A stretch of DNA of 48,191 nucleotides from Methylobacterium isbiliense (GTDB taxonomy: Bacteria; Pseudomonadota; Alphaproteobacteria; Rhizobiales; Beijerinckiaceae), in NCBI RefSeq assembly GCF_022179325.1, contig NZ_BPQQ01000057.1, forward strand, positions 1-48,191, given 5' to 3'. Numbering within the stretch: position 1 is the first letter of the stretch; every line of letters starts with the position of its first letter. A program made the translations under genes and the position numbers. This document shows positions 32,105-44,409 of this stretch, piece by piece. The notes under the pieces were generated by a model. That model had not been told where the DNA came from and did not search any database. It saw only the letters and a list, made by a program, of their open reading frames with translations.

Positions 32105-34300
32105 ATGAACCTAGCCGCCCCCACGGACGCGCCATCTTCTCCCACGAGCGGTGCCCAGGTCCTTCGCTACAAGGTCAAGGGCATGGACTGCCCGACCTGC
32201 GCCGGGAAGATCGAGACCGCCGTCTCGCGGCTGCCGGGCGTCGCGGACGTGCGCGTGAACTACGGCAGCCAAGTCCTCGACCTGGCGCTCGACGAGGCCG
32301 CGACCCCGAGGGCGGAGTTGGAGGGCCGCATCGAGCGCCTCGGATACGGCGTCGCGCCGCTGCCCACGGCCGCGGACCTGGCCAAGGCGCAGGCCGAGGG
32401 TGCCGCCCTGGCGACCGAGACCGTGGAGGATGCCGAGCCGCCGCTCTGGCGGAGCCGCAAGGCGCTGCTGGGCATCCTCATCGGCGTCCTGTTCGTCGCC
32501 GGCTTCCTCGTCGAGCGCGTCGCGCCGGGCATGGCGGGCGAGTACGCCTACTGGCCGGGCGCCCTCGTGGGGCTCGCGTACTACGGCCGCCGCGCGGTCT
32601 CGGCGGCGCTCTCCGGCACGCCCTTCTCCATTGAGATGCTGATGTCGGTGGCGACCGCGGGGGCGCTCGCCATCCACGCGGCCGAGGAGGCCGCCATCGT
32701 CGTGCTGCTCTTCACGGTCGGCGAGATGCTGGAGGTCGTGGCGGCGGGGCGGGCACGCGCGGGCATCAAGGCGCTCGCGGCCCTGGTGCCGAAGACCGCC
32801 CGCCTCGTCGAAGCCGACGGCAGCATCCGGGAGGTGCCCGCGGCGTCGCTCGCGGTCGGGCAGGTCGTCGTGGTGAGGCCGGGCGACCGCGTGCCCGCCG
32901 ACGGGGTGATCACGGATGGCTCGTCGAGCCTCGACGAGTCCCCCATCACCGGCGAGTCGGTCCCGAAGCCCAAGAAGGTCGATGACACGGTCTACGCGGG
33001 CAGCGTCAACGCCGACGGCGCGCTGCAGATCCGCGTCACCAGGACGGCGGCGGACAACATGGTCGCCCGCATCCTGCACCTGGTCGAGGAGGCGCAGGCA
33101 TCGAAGTCGCCCACGGCGCGCTTCATCGACCGGTTCAGCGCGGTCTATACGCCGATCGCCTTCGCGTTCTCGGCCGCGGTCGCGGTCCTGCCGCCACTCC
33201 TGCTCGGTGCCGACTGGGGCACCTGGATCTACCGGGGGCTCGCGCTCCTCCTCATCGCCTGCCCCTGCGCCCTCGTGCTCTCGACGCCGGCCGCGATCGC
33301 ATCGGGACTGGCCGCCGGAGCCCGGCGCGGGCTACTCGTGAAGGGCGGCGCGGCGCTGGAGGTCATCGGGCGGGTGCGCACGGTGGCGTTCGACAAGACG
33401 GGGACCCTGACGGCCGGACGGCCGCGGGTCACCGACATCCTGGCCCTCGCGCCGGACGCGTCCGAACGGTCGGTCCTCGGGTTGGCCGCCGCAGTCGAGA
33501 ACGGGTCCAGCCACCCGATCGCCCGCGCCATCCTGGACCGGGCGAACGAGGACGGGGTGCCGCTGCGGCCGACGCACGACGCCCGCGCCATCCCCGGCAA
33601 GGCGGTTCAGGCCACGGTCATGGGCCAGACGGTGCTCGTCGCCTCGCCGCGCCATGCCGCGGAGAGCGTCCGGCTCGGCCCGCAGGCGGACCGCGCGGTC
33701 GCGGACCTGGAGGCCGGCGGCAAGACGGTGGTCATCGTCGTCCGCGGCACCGAGGCGCTGGGCGCCATCGCGGTCCGGGACGAACCCCGCGCCGACGCGG
33801 CGGCCGGCATCGCGGCCCTGCGGAAGCTGGGCGTGCGCAGCGTGATGCTGACCGGCGACAATCGCCGCACGGGCGAGGCGGTCGCGTCCGAACTCGGCCT
33901 CGACGTGAAGGCCGAGCTCCTGCCGCAAGACAAGCTCGCCGAGATCGCGGCCTTGAAGGAGATGGGTCCGGTCGCCATGGTCGGCGACGGCATCAACGAC
34001 GCGCCTGCCCTGGCCTCCGCCAGCGTCGGCATCGCGATGGGCGGCGGCACGGACGCGGCCCTGGAGACGGCGGACGCCGCGGTGCTGAACGACCGCGTGG
34101 GAGACGTGGCCGCCCTCGTCGCCCTGTCCCGGGCGACGTTGGGGAACATCCGTCAGAACGTTGCCATCGCGCTCGGCCTCAAGGCGGTGTTCCTGGTGAC
34201 GACCATCGCCGGCATCACCGGCCTGTGGCCCGCCATCCTGGCCGACACCGGCGCGACCGTCCTGGTGACGGCCAACGCGCTCCGTCTCCTGAGGGCCTGA
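32105..34300 (+). CDS. zntA: Zn/Cd/Pb-exporting P1B-type ATPase
   Basis: 731 residues. HMA domain with C29/C32 (KGMDCPTCAGKIE), transport motif ACPCALV (C386/C388), DKTGTLT (D430), SSHPIARAI, MVGDGINDAPALA and a last helix with the conserved Asp (LADTGATVLVTANALRLL). CPC plus this Asp defines the zinc/cadmium/lead group. It pumps divalent ions from cytoplasm to periplasm. It is controlled by the divergent MerR-type regulator and shares one base with lspA. Confidence 0.95.
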   Translation: MNLAAPTDAPSSPTSGAQVLRYKVKGMDCPTCAGKIETAVSRLPGVADVRVNYGSQVLDLALDEAATPRAELEGRIERLGYGVAPLPTAADLAKAQAEGAALATETVEDAEPPLWRSRKALLGILIGVLFVAGFLVERVAPGMAGEYAYWPGALVGLAYYGRRAVSAALSGTPFSIEMLMSVATAGALAIHAAEEAAIVVLLFTVGEMLEVVAAGRARAGIKALAALVPKTARLVEADGSIREVPAASLAVGQVVVVRPGDRVPADGVITDGSSSLDESPITGESVPKPKKVDDTVYAGSVNADGALQIRVTRTAADNMVARILHLVEEAQASKSPTARFIDRFSAVYTPIAFAFSAAVAVLPPLLLGADWGTWIYRGLALLLIACPCALVLSTPAAIASGLAAGARRGLLVKGGAALEVIGRVRTVAFDKTGTLTAGRPRVTDILALAPDASERSVLGLAAAVENGSSHPIARAILDRANEDGVPLRPTHDARAIPGKAVQATVMGQTVLVASPRHAAESVRLGPQADRAVADLEAGGKTVVIVVRGTEALGAIAVRDEPRADAAAGIAALRKLGVRSVMLTGDNRRTGEAVASELGLDVKAELLPQDKLAEIAALKEMGPVAMVGDGINDAPALASASVGIAMGGGTDAALETADAAVLNDRVGDVAALVALSRATLGNIRQNVAIALGLKAVFLVTTIAGITGLWPAILADTGATVLVTANALRLLRA

Positions 34301-34809
34301 TGATCTCCCGGTCAGGGTGGGCCCGGGTCGGGACCGTGGCCGCGGTGGCGGGGGCCGCCGCGGCCGTCGACCTCGGCGCGAAGGCGGTGGCCGAGGCGTG
34401 GCTGGTCGAGGGTGCCGTCCGGGGCCGGGTGCCCTTCGTCGACCTGAGCCTGTCGTTCAACCACGGCATCAGCTTCAGCCTGTTCCCGGCGTACGATCCC
34501 TCTTCCCTGGCGCTTCTCCTCGGCATCCAAGGCACGCTCACCTGCCTTGTCGTCGGTTGGGCCTTGGCCGCGAAAGGCGGGCTCGAACGCCTCGGCCTCG
34601 CCGCCATAGCGGGCGGGGCCGCGGGCAATTTCCTCGACCGGCTCATGGACGGGGCGGTCACCGACTACCTCGACCTGCACACGGGCGGCATCCGCTGGTT
34701 CACCTTCAACCTGGCGGACGTCTGGATTTCCGCGGGCGTCGTCCTGCTGCTCCTCGAAGGACTTCCGCTGCGGCGGAGCCACCCCGGTGCCGGGGAGCCG
34801 GTCCCATGA
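34300..34809 (+). CDS. lspA: Signal peptidase II homologue (PbrC-like)
   Basis: 169 residues, four helices. Motifs SFNHGISFSLFP, GAAGNFLDRLMDGAVTDYLD and TFNLADVWISAGV carry the two catalytic Asp residues. LspA cuts prolipoprotein signal peptides. Copies fused to or following zinc/lead ATPases are known from pbr lead operons, where they aid lead sequestration. Start overlaps the ATPase stop (TGATG). A lipoprotein is encoded next, a likely substrate. A housekeeping lspA probably exists elsewhere. Confidence 0.92.
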   Translation: MISRSGWARVGTVAAVAGAAAAVDLGAKAVAEAWLVEGAVRGRVPFVDLSLSFNHGISFSLFPAYDPSSLALLLGIQGTLTCLVVGWALAAKGGLERLGLAAIAGGAAGNFLDRLMDGAVTDYLDLHTGGIRWFTFNLADVWISAGVVLLLLEGLPLRRSHPGAGEPVP

Positions 34810-34897
34810 GAGTCCAGATTCCGCCGAACCTCAGCCACGACAACATGGCATCAACCCTTCGGGTCCAGGCTCGAACGCCGACACCAGCGAGGCCGAC

Positions 34898-35974
34898 ATG
34901 CTGAAGAAGACGACGCTCGGCTTGGCCCTCCTCCTGGCGCTGTCCGCCTGCCAGGACGGACAGTACGCGGCCTCGACTCGGCACCTGGCGCCCATTCCGC
35001 CCGCGACCCTGGCCCTGATGTCGGCCAAGGGGGTGTCGCCCGCCGACCCGATCCTCATGCGCGCCTACAAGAAGGAGTCCGAGATCGAGCTCTGGAAGCG
35101 CGGCGCGGACGGCAGGTACGCGCTCCTGAAGACGTATCCGATGTGCCGCTGGTCGGGCCAGCTCGGGCCCAAGACCCGGGAAGGGGACCGGCAGGCCCCG
35201 GAGGGCTTCTACTCAGTCACGCCTGCGTCCATGAACCCGAATTCGAGCCTCTACCTCTCGTTCAACCTCGGGTACCCGAACGATTACGACCGCTCCCTGG
35301 GACGCACGGGCGCGCACCTGATGGTGCACGGCTCCTGCTCGTCGCGGGGCTGCTTCGCGATGACGGACGAGGCGATCTCGGAGCTCTACGCCGTGGTGCG
35401 CGAGGCGTTCGCGGGCGGGCAGCGCGCCGTCCAGTTCCAGTCCTACCCGTTCCGCATGACCCCGGAGAACCTGGCCCGGCATCGGCAGGATCCGAACATC
35501 GCGTTCTGGAGGAACATCAAGGAAGGGTCCGACCGGTTCGAGATCACGAAAGCCGAACCGGTCGTCGGCGTGGCGGGCGGCCGCTACGTGTTCGACGCGG
35601 ACGCCGACGGCGCCACGGCCGGCGCGGTCGCCCGGAAGCAGGCGGAAGACGAGCGGCAGGTCGCCGCCCTCGTGGCGGCCGGCACGCCGGCCATCCGGCT
35701 GGTGTACGAGGATGGTGGACAGCACCGGTCGTTCCGCGAGACCTTGATGGCGGCCGGAGGCGGGCTAGGCGAGGTGAGCCGTCCCGAGGCCCTGGCCGCA
35801 GGCCCGCGCGAGATCGCGATGCCGGCCGCCGGTCCGGTCGCCGCCACCGACAGGCGGGAGCCCACTCGCGTCGGGGCTGCGCTGAAGGCGGGGGCGTCGC
35901 CACGGCCCGCAGTAGCCGAGACGGAGCGGCGCCTTCCCAAGACATTCGCCACGGCCGGCGAGGGACGGGAATGA
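34898..35974 (+). CDS. Lipoprotein L,D-transpeptidase (YafK-type)
   Basis: 358 residues. The lipobox is LALSAC with Cys18, so the ATG at 34898 is the right start although the frame opens earlier. YkuD-like catalytic motif HLMVHGSCSSRGCFAM includes His and the nucleophile Cys. A long Ala/Pro-rich tail follows residue 270. The family links peptidoglycan peptides or attaches proteins to them. In a metal operon after lspA it may strengthen or remodel the wall under metal stress. The link is inference. Confidence 0.88.
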   Translation: MLKKTTLGLALLLALSACQDGQYAASTRHLAPIPPATLALMSAKGVSPADPILMRAYKKESEIELWKRGADGRYALLKTYPMCRWSGQLGPKTREGDRQAPEGFYSVTPASMNPNSSLYLSFNLGYPNDYDRSLGRTGAHLMVHGSCSSRGCFAMTDEAISELYAVVREAFAGGQRAVQFQSYPFRMTPENLARHRQDPNIAFWRNIKEGSDRFEITKAEPVVGVAGGRYVFDADADGATAGAVARKQAEDERQVAALVAAGTPAIRLVYEDGGQHRSFRETLMAAGGGLGEVSRPEALAAGPREIAMPAAGPVAATDRREPTRVGAALKAGASPRPAVAETERRLPKTFATAGEGRE

Positions 35975-36008
35975 GCGGCCTACATCCTTCCAGTCAGGTC
36001 TGACGCCG

Positions 36009-36731
36009 ATGGCCATAGATGCCGCCAGCGTCGGCCTCCTGGCGGCTTTCGCCGCCGGAGCCGCGTCCTTCCTCTCACCCTGCGTGCTGCCCCTGGTCCC
36101 GGGCTACGTGTCCTACGTGGCCGGCCAGTCCGCCGCCGGCGAGCGCGGCAGCCTGCGCACGCTCGGCCTGAGCCTCTGCTTCGTGCTCGGGTTCACGACC
36201 GTCTTCGTCGCGTTCGGCGCGGGAGCGAGCGCCGTCGGCTTCGCCCTGCTCGCCCACCGCGAGGCGCTGAACCTCGCCTCCGGCTTGCTGGTGATCCTGT
36301 TCGGCCTGTTCATGGCCGGTCTGCTGCGGCCGGCCTGGCTGCAGCGCGAGCTGCGCTGGCACGGCGACCCGCCGGGTCGGGGCCCCGTCGCCGCCTACCT
36401 CCTTGGGACGGCGTTCGCCTTCGGATGGACCCCGTGCATCGGCCCCGTTCTCGGTGCCATCCTGGCGGTCACGGCGTCGTCGGCCTCGGGCAAGGGCGTC
36501 ATCCTCCTCACCGTCTACTCGCTCGGCCTCGGCGTGCCGTTCATGGCCGCGGCCCTGTTCCTGTCCGGCTTCGTCGCGCGCCTTCGCATCCTGCGCTGGG
36601 TCGGACGGGCGCTTCAGGTGGCCGGCGGGGGCGTCATGGTGGCCATGGGCCTGCTGATGGTGACCGGCCGTATGACCGACATGGCCTCGCTCATCTTGGA
36701 GACCTTCCCGGCGCTCGGCCGGATCGGCTGA
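36009..36731 (+). CDS. ccdA: CcdA-type thiol-disulfide transmembrane protein
   Basis: 240 residues, six helices. FLSPCVLPLVPGYVSYVAG and FGWTPCIGPVLGAILAV carry the two redox Cys. It brings reducing equivalents to periplasmic thiols. This is the intact relative of the frameshifted gene at 1460-2186 and the two share long identical stretches. 34 bases after the transpeptidase stop, probably the last gene of the zntA operon. A periplasmic thiol partner is not encoded in this operon. Confidence 0.93.
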   Translation: MAIDAASVGLLAAFAAGAASFLSPCVLPLVPGYVSYVAGQSAAGERGSLRTLGLSLCFVLGFTTVFVAFGAGASAVGFALLAHREALNLASGLLVILFGLFMAGLLRPAWLQRELRWHGDPPGRGPVAAYLLGTAFAFGWTPCIGPVLGAILAVTASSASGKGVILLTVYSLGLGVPFMAAALFLSGFVARLRILRWVGRALQVAGGGVMVAMGLLMVTGRMTDMASLILETFPALGRIG

Positions 36732-36960
36732 AAGCCGGCGGCATCCGGGGGGTATGAAGCGGCCCCGGACGCCTGAGCCAGCGCGACTACTAGGCGTCCT
36801 GCCGGAACGGCGCGGGGCCACCTTCCGCAGCCCTGTCCGGGCCGGCCGGCGCCGCGGCGCGCGCTCCCCCGAAGCGTCCAGCAGAAGATGTCTGGACGGT
36901 GGAGGAGCCCTGCCGAACGGGCGCATACCCCACTCTCCATAAATTGGTTTTCGCAGGGGA

Positions 36961-36980
36961 CCGTCGCCATCAGGCGACGG
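36961..36980 (+). repeat. Left-end hairpin of IS605-type element
   Basis: CCGTCGCC (36961-36968) pairs perfectly with GGCGACGG (36973-36980) around ATCA, about 60 bases before the tnpB start. The copy at 47940-47958 has a related hairpin, and both are preceded by CTCCATAA and followed by GAAATGCGG or GAATGCGG. This marks the left end region of the element. Confidence 0.6.
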
Positions 36981-37042
36981 AGAAATGCGGAGGTCTGGTG
37001 ATGCTCGCTTGACCCGTGGAACGTACCGAGCACACCAAGACC

Positions 37043-37404
37043 ATGCAGGTCCGCTCCTACAAGTATCGGCTTCGACCGAACCGAGCGCAGACCGCCGCCC
37101 TTGATGCAATGCCGCGCGACTTCTGCAGTCTCTACGACGCCTGCCTGCAACAGCGCATCGAAGCCTACACATGGCTGGGAGTGGCGGTGCCGAGGTCGTG
37201 CTGGTCGATCCGCGCGGAACGAGCCAGACCTGCCCCGAGTGCGGGACGCTCGAGGCCAAGACGCTCTCGACCCGAGTACACGCCTGCGCCTGCGGGTGCG
37301 TGCTGGATCGCGACGTGGCGGCGGCGATGGTCGTGCATCACCGGGCCTTCGGCCTCGGGTCGGGACACGGCCTTCGGTGCGTCAGCGGGCGGGTTGCCGC
37401 GTAG
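37043..37404 (+). pseudogene. tnpB: TnpB (IS605 OrfB) with large internal deletion
   Basis: The N terminus is normal: MQVRSYKYRLRPNRAQTAAL, LYDACLQQRIEAY. At about 37167 it jumps to the C terminus, in another frame: GAEVVLVDPRGTSQTCPECG, HACACGCVLDRDVAAAM. About 280 residues, holding the first RuvC Asp and Glu, are gone. Zinc-finger cysteines and the last DRD remain. It cannot be an active nuclease, but its 3' end still carries the right-end scaffold. Confidence 0.88.
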
Positions 37405-37444
37405 CTGCACCGGGAAGCCGCCTGCTTCAGCGGGCGGAGTTGTC
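37303..37444 (+). repeat. Direct repeat, partner at 1-139
   Basis: Same sequence as the first 139 bases of the window plus one GCG triplet, same orientation. Divergence begins at 37445. Confidence 0.85.
37404..37444 (+). other. IS605-type right end with omega-RNA-like hairpin
   Basis: Hairpin CCGCCTG/CGGGCGG at 37418-37437, ending at GTTGTC (37439-37444). The following 20 bases, starting GCCAGCTCTGG, would be the guide if this RNA were used by an intact TnpB elsewhere. Confidence 0.55.
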
Positions 37445-37558
37445 GCCAGCTCTGGTCGTTGCAGCTTGTCAGCGAAAAGAGCCGAGCGAGGCCGAAAGCA
37501 GCCCCTCGCGGCAGGTATCAGGATATCGAATTTCGACCGCTGGACCCGGCGCCCCTGA

Positions 37559-37729
37559 TCAGGTGAGGCGGCCCAGGAGCACGAGCAGCCCGATTGCCAG
37601 GAGAACCAGCATCGCCACCTTCAGGAGGTCACGGCCCGCCCTCCTCCTGACATGCGGGCGGGCGCGCCTTCGGCCGCGCGGGTTGCTTCCCCACTGCTCC
37701 GTCAGGCGCGCCAGCTTCTTGCCTGCCAT
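37559..37729 (-). CDS. Small basic single-helix membrane protein
   Basis: 56 residues: MAGKKLARLTEQWGSNPRGR, an Arg-rich stretch, then LLKVAMLVLLAIGLLVLLG and RLT. It begins 12 bases after the CDF stop on the same strand, so it is the last gene of the czc-like operon. No family recognised. The positively charged N terminus followed by one helix suggests a cytoplasmic N terminus. Confidence 0.6.
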   Translation of the reverse strand: MAGKKLARLTEQWGSNPRGRRRARPHVRRRAGRDLLKVAMLVLLAIGLLVLLGRLT

Positions 37730-37741
37730 GACCGCGCCCCC

Positions 37742-38683
37742 TCAGACCGGAAGGCGGGCGGCCTCGGCCGCGAGCGCCTCGTCCTCCACCTGGACGGTGA
37801 CGTGCTCGATGCCGTAGCGCTCCTTCACCAGGCGACGGACCGTCCGGATGAGGCCGGGGCCCGCGGAAACGTCGTCCACGACCACGTGCCCGCTCAGCGC
37901 GTCGAAGCCCGAGGTCAGCGTCCAGGCATGCAGGTCGTAGGCGCGCCGCACGCCGGGCATCGCCTCGATCTCCGCCTTCAGCCTGCCGAGGTCGACCCCC
38001 GGGGGCGTGCCCTCCAGCAGGATGTGGAGCGCCTCGCTCAGCAGGCGCCAGGTGCGCGGCACGATGAACAGGCCGATGCCGGCCCCGACGAGTGGGTCGA
38101 CCCAGCGCCACCCGGTCGCCATCACCACGAGGGCGGCGACGATGACGCCGAGCGAGCCCAGCATGTCGGAGAACACCTCGAAATAGGCGCCCCTGACGTT
38201 CAGGCTCTCGGACGAGCCGCCGGCCAGCAGCCTCATGCTGGCGAGGTTCACGCCGAGGCCGACCACCGCGACCAGCATCATCGGCCAGCCGAGGATCTCA
38301 GTCGGCTCCACGAACCGGCGGTAGGCCTCGTAGAGGATGTAGGCCGTCACCCCGAGCAGCACGACGGCGTTGGCGAGCGCCGCCAGGATCTCGAAGCGCA
38401 TGTAGCCGAAGCTCTTGCCCGGCGTCGGCGCCTTGCCCGCGTAGTGGATGGCGAGCAGCGAGAGCGCGAGGCCGCCGGCGTCGGTGACCATGTGCGCGGC
38501 GTCGGCCAGCAGGGCGAGGCTGCCGGTGAGGAGGCCGCCGATGATCTCCGCCAGCATGTAGGCCAGCGTCAGTGCGAGCGCCCAGGCCAAGCGGCCCTTG
38601 TTCCTGGCCGCCGCCGAACCCGTCGGGATGCCGCGTCCGTGCGAATGCCCGAGGCCGCTCCCGTGCGAGTGTCCGTGTCCCAT
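37742..38683 (-). CDS. czcD: Cation diffusion facilitator, Zn/Cd/Co exporter
   Basis: 313 residues. His-rich start MGHGHSHGSGLGHSHGRG, six helices, metal site LLADAAHMVTDAGGLALSLL (HxxxD) and YFEVFSDMLGSLGVIVAALV (the partner site on helix 5), then a C-terminal cytoplasmic domain with HILLEGTPPGVD and HVTVQVED. It exchanges cytoplasmic zinc or cadmium for protons. HxxxD on one helix and a Phe-Ser-Asp on the other fit zinc. Located downstream of the RND genes. Confidence 0.93.
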   Translation of the reverse strand: MGHGHSHGSGLGHSHGRGIPTGSAAARNKGRLAWALALTLAYMLAEIIGGLLTGSLALLADAAHMVTDAGGLALSLLAIHYAGKAPTPGKSFGYMRFEILAALANAVVLLGVTAYILYEAYRRFVEPTEILGWPMMLVAVVGLGVNLASMRLLAGGSSESLNVRGAYFEVFSDMLGSLGVIVAALVVMATGWRWVDPLVGAGIGLFIVPRTWRLLSEALHILLEGTPPGVDLGRLKAEIEAMPGVRRAYDLHAWTLTSGFDALSGHVVVDDVSAGPGLIRTVRRLVKERYGIEHVTVQVEDEALAAEAARLPV

Positions 38684-38727
38684 GATTTGCTTCCTGTGTG
38701 GCGTGACGCTTGGGCGGTTGCGCGGCC

Positions 38728-39261
38728 TCAGGGGCCGCCGGTGCCGATCAGGTCGGCGACGTGCCCGCCAGCCGGATGACCGGTCTCGGCGCGGTGGGTC
38801 TCGGAGCAGGCCGCGTAGCCGGGGCCGAACGCGGTCATGACCAGCTCGCGCCGCCCGTCCCCGGCATCCCGGCTCGCCAGGAGGGCCCGTCCGCCGCGCC
38901 AGACCTCGGAATCGTCCGCAGGCCCCGGGTCGGGCTCGCCGTAACGGCGGACTCCTTCTTCGCGTATGGCCCGGCGCGCCCTCGCCAGGGCCTCCCCGGA
39001 CAGGGGCAGGCCCACCCAGACCACCTGCTGCAGCCCCTGCTCCCGGCATACGATCAGGAACACTTCGGCCGTTCCGGAACCGTTGGCCGGCCCCCAGCCA
39101 CGGGGATAGAACAGCGCGGTCAGGTTCGCCTCGCGCTCGGCCTTGAGGGGGCGCGGCACCACGGCGACCGGTCCCCACGCGAGGCCGAAGGGAGCCTCCT
39201 GCGCCGTCGTCGCGGACAGGAGGCCGAGCCAGAAAAGCGCCACCGGGATGCTCCGCGGCAT
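38728..39261 (-). CDS. Secreted protein of unknown function in czc operon
   Basis: 177 residues. Signal peptide PVALFWLGLLSATTAQ, then APFGLAWGPVAVVPRP, NLTALFYPRGWGPANG, EVFLIVCREQGLQQVVWVG and GRALLASRDAGDGRRELVMT. Two later Cys (VCREQ, YAACSET) could pair. The ATG lies five bases after the czcA stop. Although not a known family to me, it looks like a folded periplasmic protein, and the conserved place between RND and CDF genes suggests it serves efflux. Confidence 0.75.
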   Translation of the reverse strand: MPRSIPVALFWLGLLSATTAQEAPFGLAWGPVAVVPRPLKAEREANLTALFYPRGWGPANGSGTAEVFLIVCREQGLQQVVWVGLPLSGEALARARRAIREEGVRRYGEPDPGPADDSEVWRGGRALLASRDAGDGRRELVMTAFGPGYAACSETHRAETGHPAGGHVADLIGTGGP

Positions 39262-39266
39262 TGCCG

Positions 39267-42524
<3,258 letters not shown>

Positions 42525-42535
42525 GTCCGTTCCCC

Positions 42536-43900
42536 TCAGTGCTCGTGCTCGGCTTCGCCCTTGCCGAGCTCAGCCTTGAGAAGAAAGGAGTTGGCGACCG
42601 CGATCTCCTCGCCCGGCTTCAGCCCGGAGACGACCTCGTAGGAATCGTCGTCGGAGCGCCCGAGCTCGACCTCGCGCTTCTCGAAGCCCTCCTCGGTCCG
42701 CACGAAGACCACCCGTTTGCCCTCGACGGTCTGCAGGGCGGCCTTCGGGACGCGTACTTCGACCGCGTCATGCGCGATCTCGACCTCCGCGGTGACGAAG
42801 GTGCCGGGGCGCCAGGCAAGATCGGGGTTCGGCAGGGCGACGATGACCCGGGCCGAGCGGGTGTCCGGGTTCAGGAAGGGGCTGACGAAGACGACCTTGC
42901 CGTCGGCGTGACGGCCCCCGCCCTCCTGTGCCGGGGTGACGGCGACCGGCGCGCCCTCACGCACCTTGGCGAGTTCGGTGGTCGGCACCGAGAGCTCGAT
43001 CCACACGGTCGAGAGGTCGGCGACGGTGTAGACGTCGGCAGGGTCCCCCTCGCCGCCGACCTTCGTCCCGACGTCGACCTTGCGTTCGACGATGCGGCCG
43101 GCGAGCGACGAGCGGAGTTCGTAGCGGCGCAGGGTGGATTGGTTCGGCGTCGCCTCGTCGCGCTTCTGCGCGGCCGCGACCTCGGTCGCGCTCAGACCGA
43201 GGGCGGAGAGCTTCTGGCGGGCGAGGTCGACGCGCAGGGTGGCCTCCGTGTAGGCCGCCTTGGCCTGCAGGTAAGCCTGCTCGGCCGAAACCCGCTTGTC
43301 CCAGAGCGCCTGCTGCCGGTCGTAGTTCGTCCTCTCGAGCTCGGACCGCACGGAGGCGGTGAGGTACTCGCTCTTGGCGTCGGCGACCTCACGGCTTTCG
43401 AGGACGGCGACGACCTCGTCCTTCGCGACCCGGTCTCCGAGCCTCTTGCGCATCTCCGCGACCGTGCCGACGACCCGGGCCGGGACGCGGGCGATCCGGT
43501 CGGTGTCGGGGGTGATGGTGCCAGGTACCAGAAGGTGCCGAGCAAGCGTGCCGCCCTCGACCTTCACGACGGAGATGTCCTGCCCCGAAACCTGCTCGGG
43601 ACTCATCCTGATCACTCCCTTCCCGGCGTGCTCCTCGCCCGCCTCATGCCCGTGCTTCCCGTTCCCGCGGCCGTATGCGGCCGTGGAAGGTTCGGGCTTC
43701 TTGCCGTGGTCGTCGTCGTGCGCGGCCTCGGCCTCCGCGGGCTCGGGCTTGGCGGGAACGGGGCCCGCGGTGAACGCGAACAGGTCTTTCGGCAGGCCGG
43801 CAGCGTAAAGGCTGCCCTGCACGAAGCCGGTGACGGCGGGGACGGCGGCGCCGATGGCGATGCCGGCGGCCAGGAGGACCGCGAACAGGAGGATACGCAT
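42536..43900 (-). CDS. czcB: RND membrane fusion protein, CzcB type
   Basis: 454 residues. N-terminal anchor (LLFAVLLAAGIAIGAAVPAV), a His/Asp/Glu-rich linker (HDDDHGKKPEPS, HGHEAGEEHAG), lipoyl/barrel parts around VPGTITPDTDRIARVPARV, a coiled-coil hairpin (residues about 175-245), and a tail ending KGEAEHEH. The His clusters at both ends should bind metal and help delivery to CzcA. First core gene of the reverse operon. Length agrees with CzcB. Confidence 0.93.
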   Translation of the reverse strand: MRILLFAVLLAAGIAIGAAVPAVTGFVQGSLYAAGLPKDLFAFTAGPVPAKPEPAEAEAAHDDDHGKKPEPSTAAYGRGNGKHGHEAGEEHAGKGVIRMSPEQVSGQDISVVKVEGGTLARHLLVPGTITPDTDRIARVPARVVGTVAEMRKRLGDRVAKDEVVAVLESREVADAKSEYLTASVRSELERTNYDRQQALWDKRVSAEQAYLQAKAAYTEATLRVDLARQKLSALGLSATEVAAAQKRDEATPNQSTLRRYELRSSLAGRIVERKVDVGTKVGGEGDPADVYTVADLSTVWIELSVPTTELAKVREGAPVAVTPAQEGGGRHADGKVVFVSPFLNPDTRSARVIVALPNPDLAWRPGTFVTAEVEIAHDAVEVRVPKAALQTVEGKRVVFVRTEEGFEKREVELGRSDDDSYEVVSGLKPGEEIAVANSFLLKAELGKGEAEHEH

Positions 43901-44034
43901 GGTGACCGCTCGACCGGGATGCCGGACGGCCTTGCTGGGCGGCCGCAGTCGATCCCGTAGGTTCAGGTGGAGGGACGGGCCCGGCGCCGGGTTCGGCAGC
44001 CGGACGAACGCGCCGAAGCGGGCGCGCGGTCACC

Positions 44035-44409
44035 TCACGCGCGGGGCGGTCGTGCCAAGCGGTCGGAAGCGATGGGGGTCGGAATCTCGGCGACCCGGGC
44101 ATAGACCAGGCCTGCGAACTCCGGCGTCGGCGTGACGTCGGCAGATACCTGAAGCGGCGCCACCTGGTGGCAGCCGCAATGGAAGTGGCAGGCCAGGCCC
44201 GGGCCGGCGGCCTCGGCGGGTGCGGTCGCGTCCAGGGCCGCCATCTCGGTCAGGCCGTGGGGGCGGGAGGCATGGAACGCGAGGTCCTCCCCGACTCCTG
44301 CGGCCGGGGCGACCATGAACAGTGCCAAGGCGAGCACGAGCGCGCGGGCACCGAGCGCCCACCACTCCTGCGCCGCGAAGCGACGGCTATGCCGACCCCT
44401 GAAGTCCAT
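44035..44409 (-). CDS. Cys/His-containing envelope protein, unknown
   Basis: 124 residues from ATG 44409 (MDFRGRHSRRFAAQEW); a frame start at 44604 would hide the membrane segment. Hydrophobic stretch ALVLALALFMVAPAAGV, then LACHFHCGCHQVAPLQ, a dense Cys/His cluster likely to bind metal. It lies 134 bases before czcB on the same strand and may head the operon. Such small CHxHCxCH proteins precede czc genes in related bacteria as far as I recall, but no name is given. Confidence 0.7.
   Translation of the reverse strand: MDFRGRHSRRFAAQEWWALGARALVLALALFMVAPAAGVGEDLAFHASRPHGLTEMAALDATAPAEAAGPGLACHFHCGCHQVAPLQVSADVTPTPEFAGLVYARVAEIPTPIASDRLARPPRA

Noticed and set aside
36932-37016. TnpA (Y1 transposase) gene of the IS605-type element
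   Set aside because: No TnpA motif is encoded near any of the three tnpB pieces; the elements are of the tnpB-only kind.
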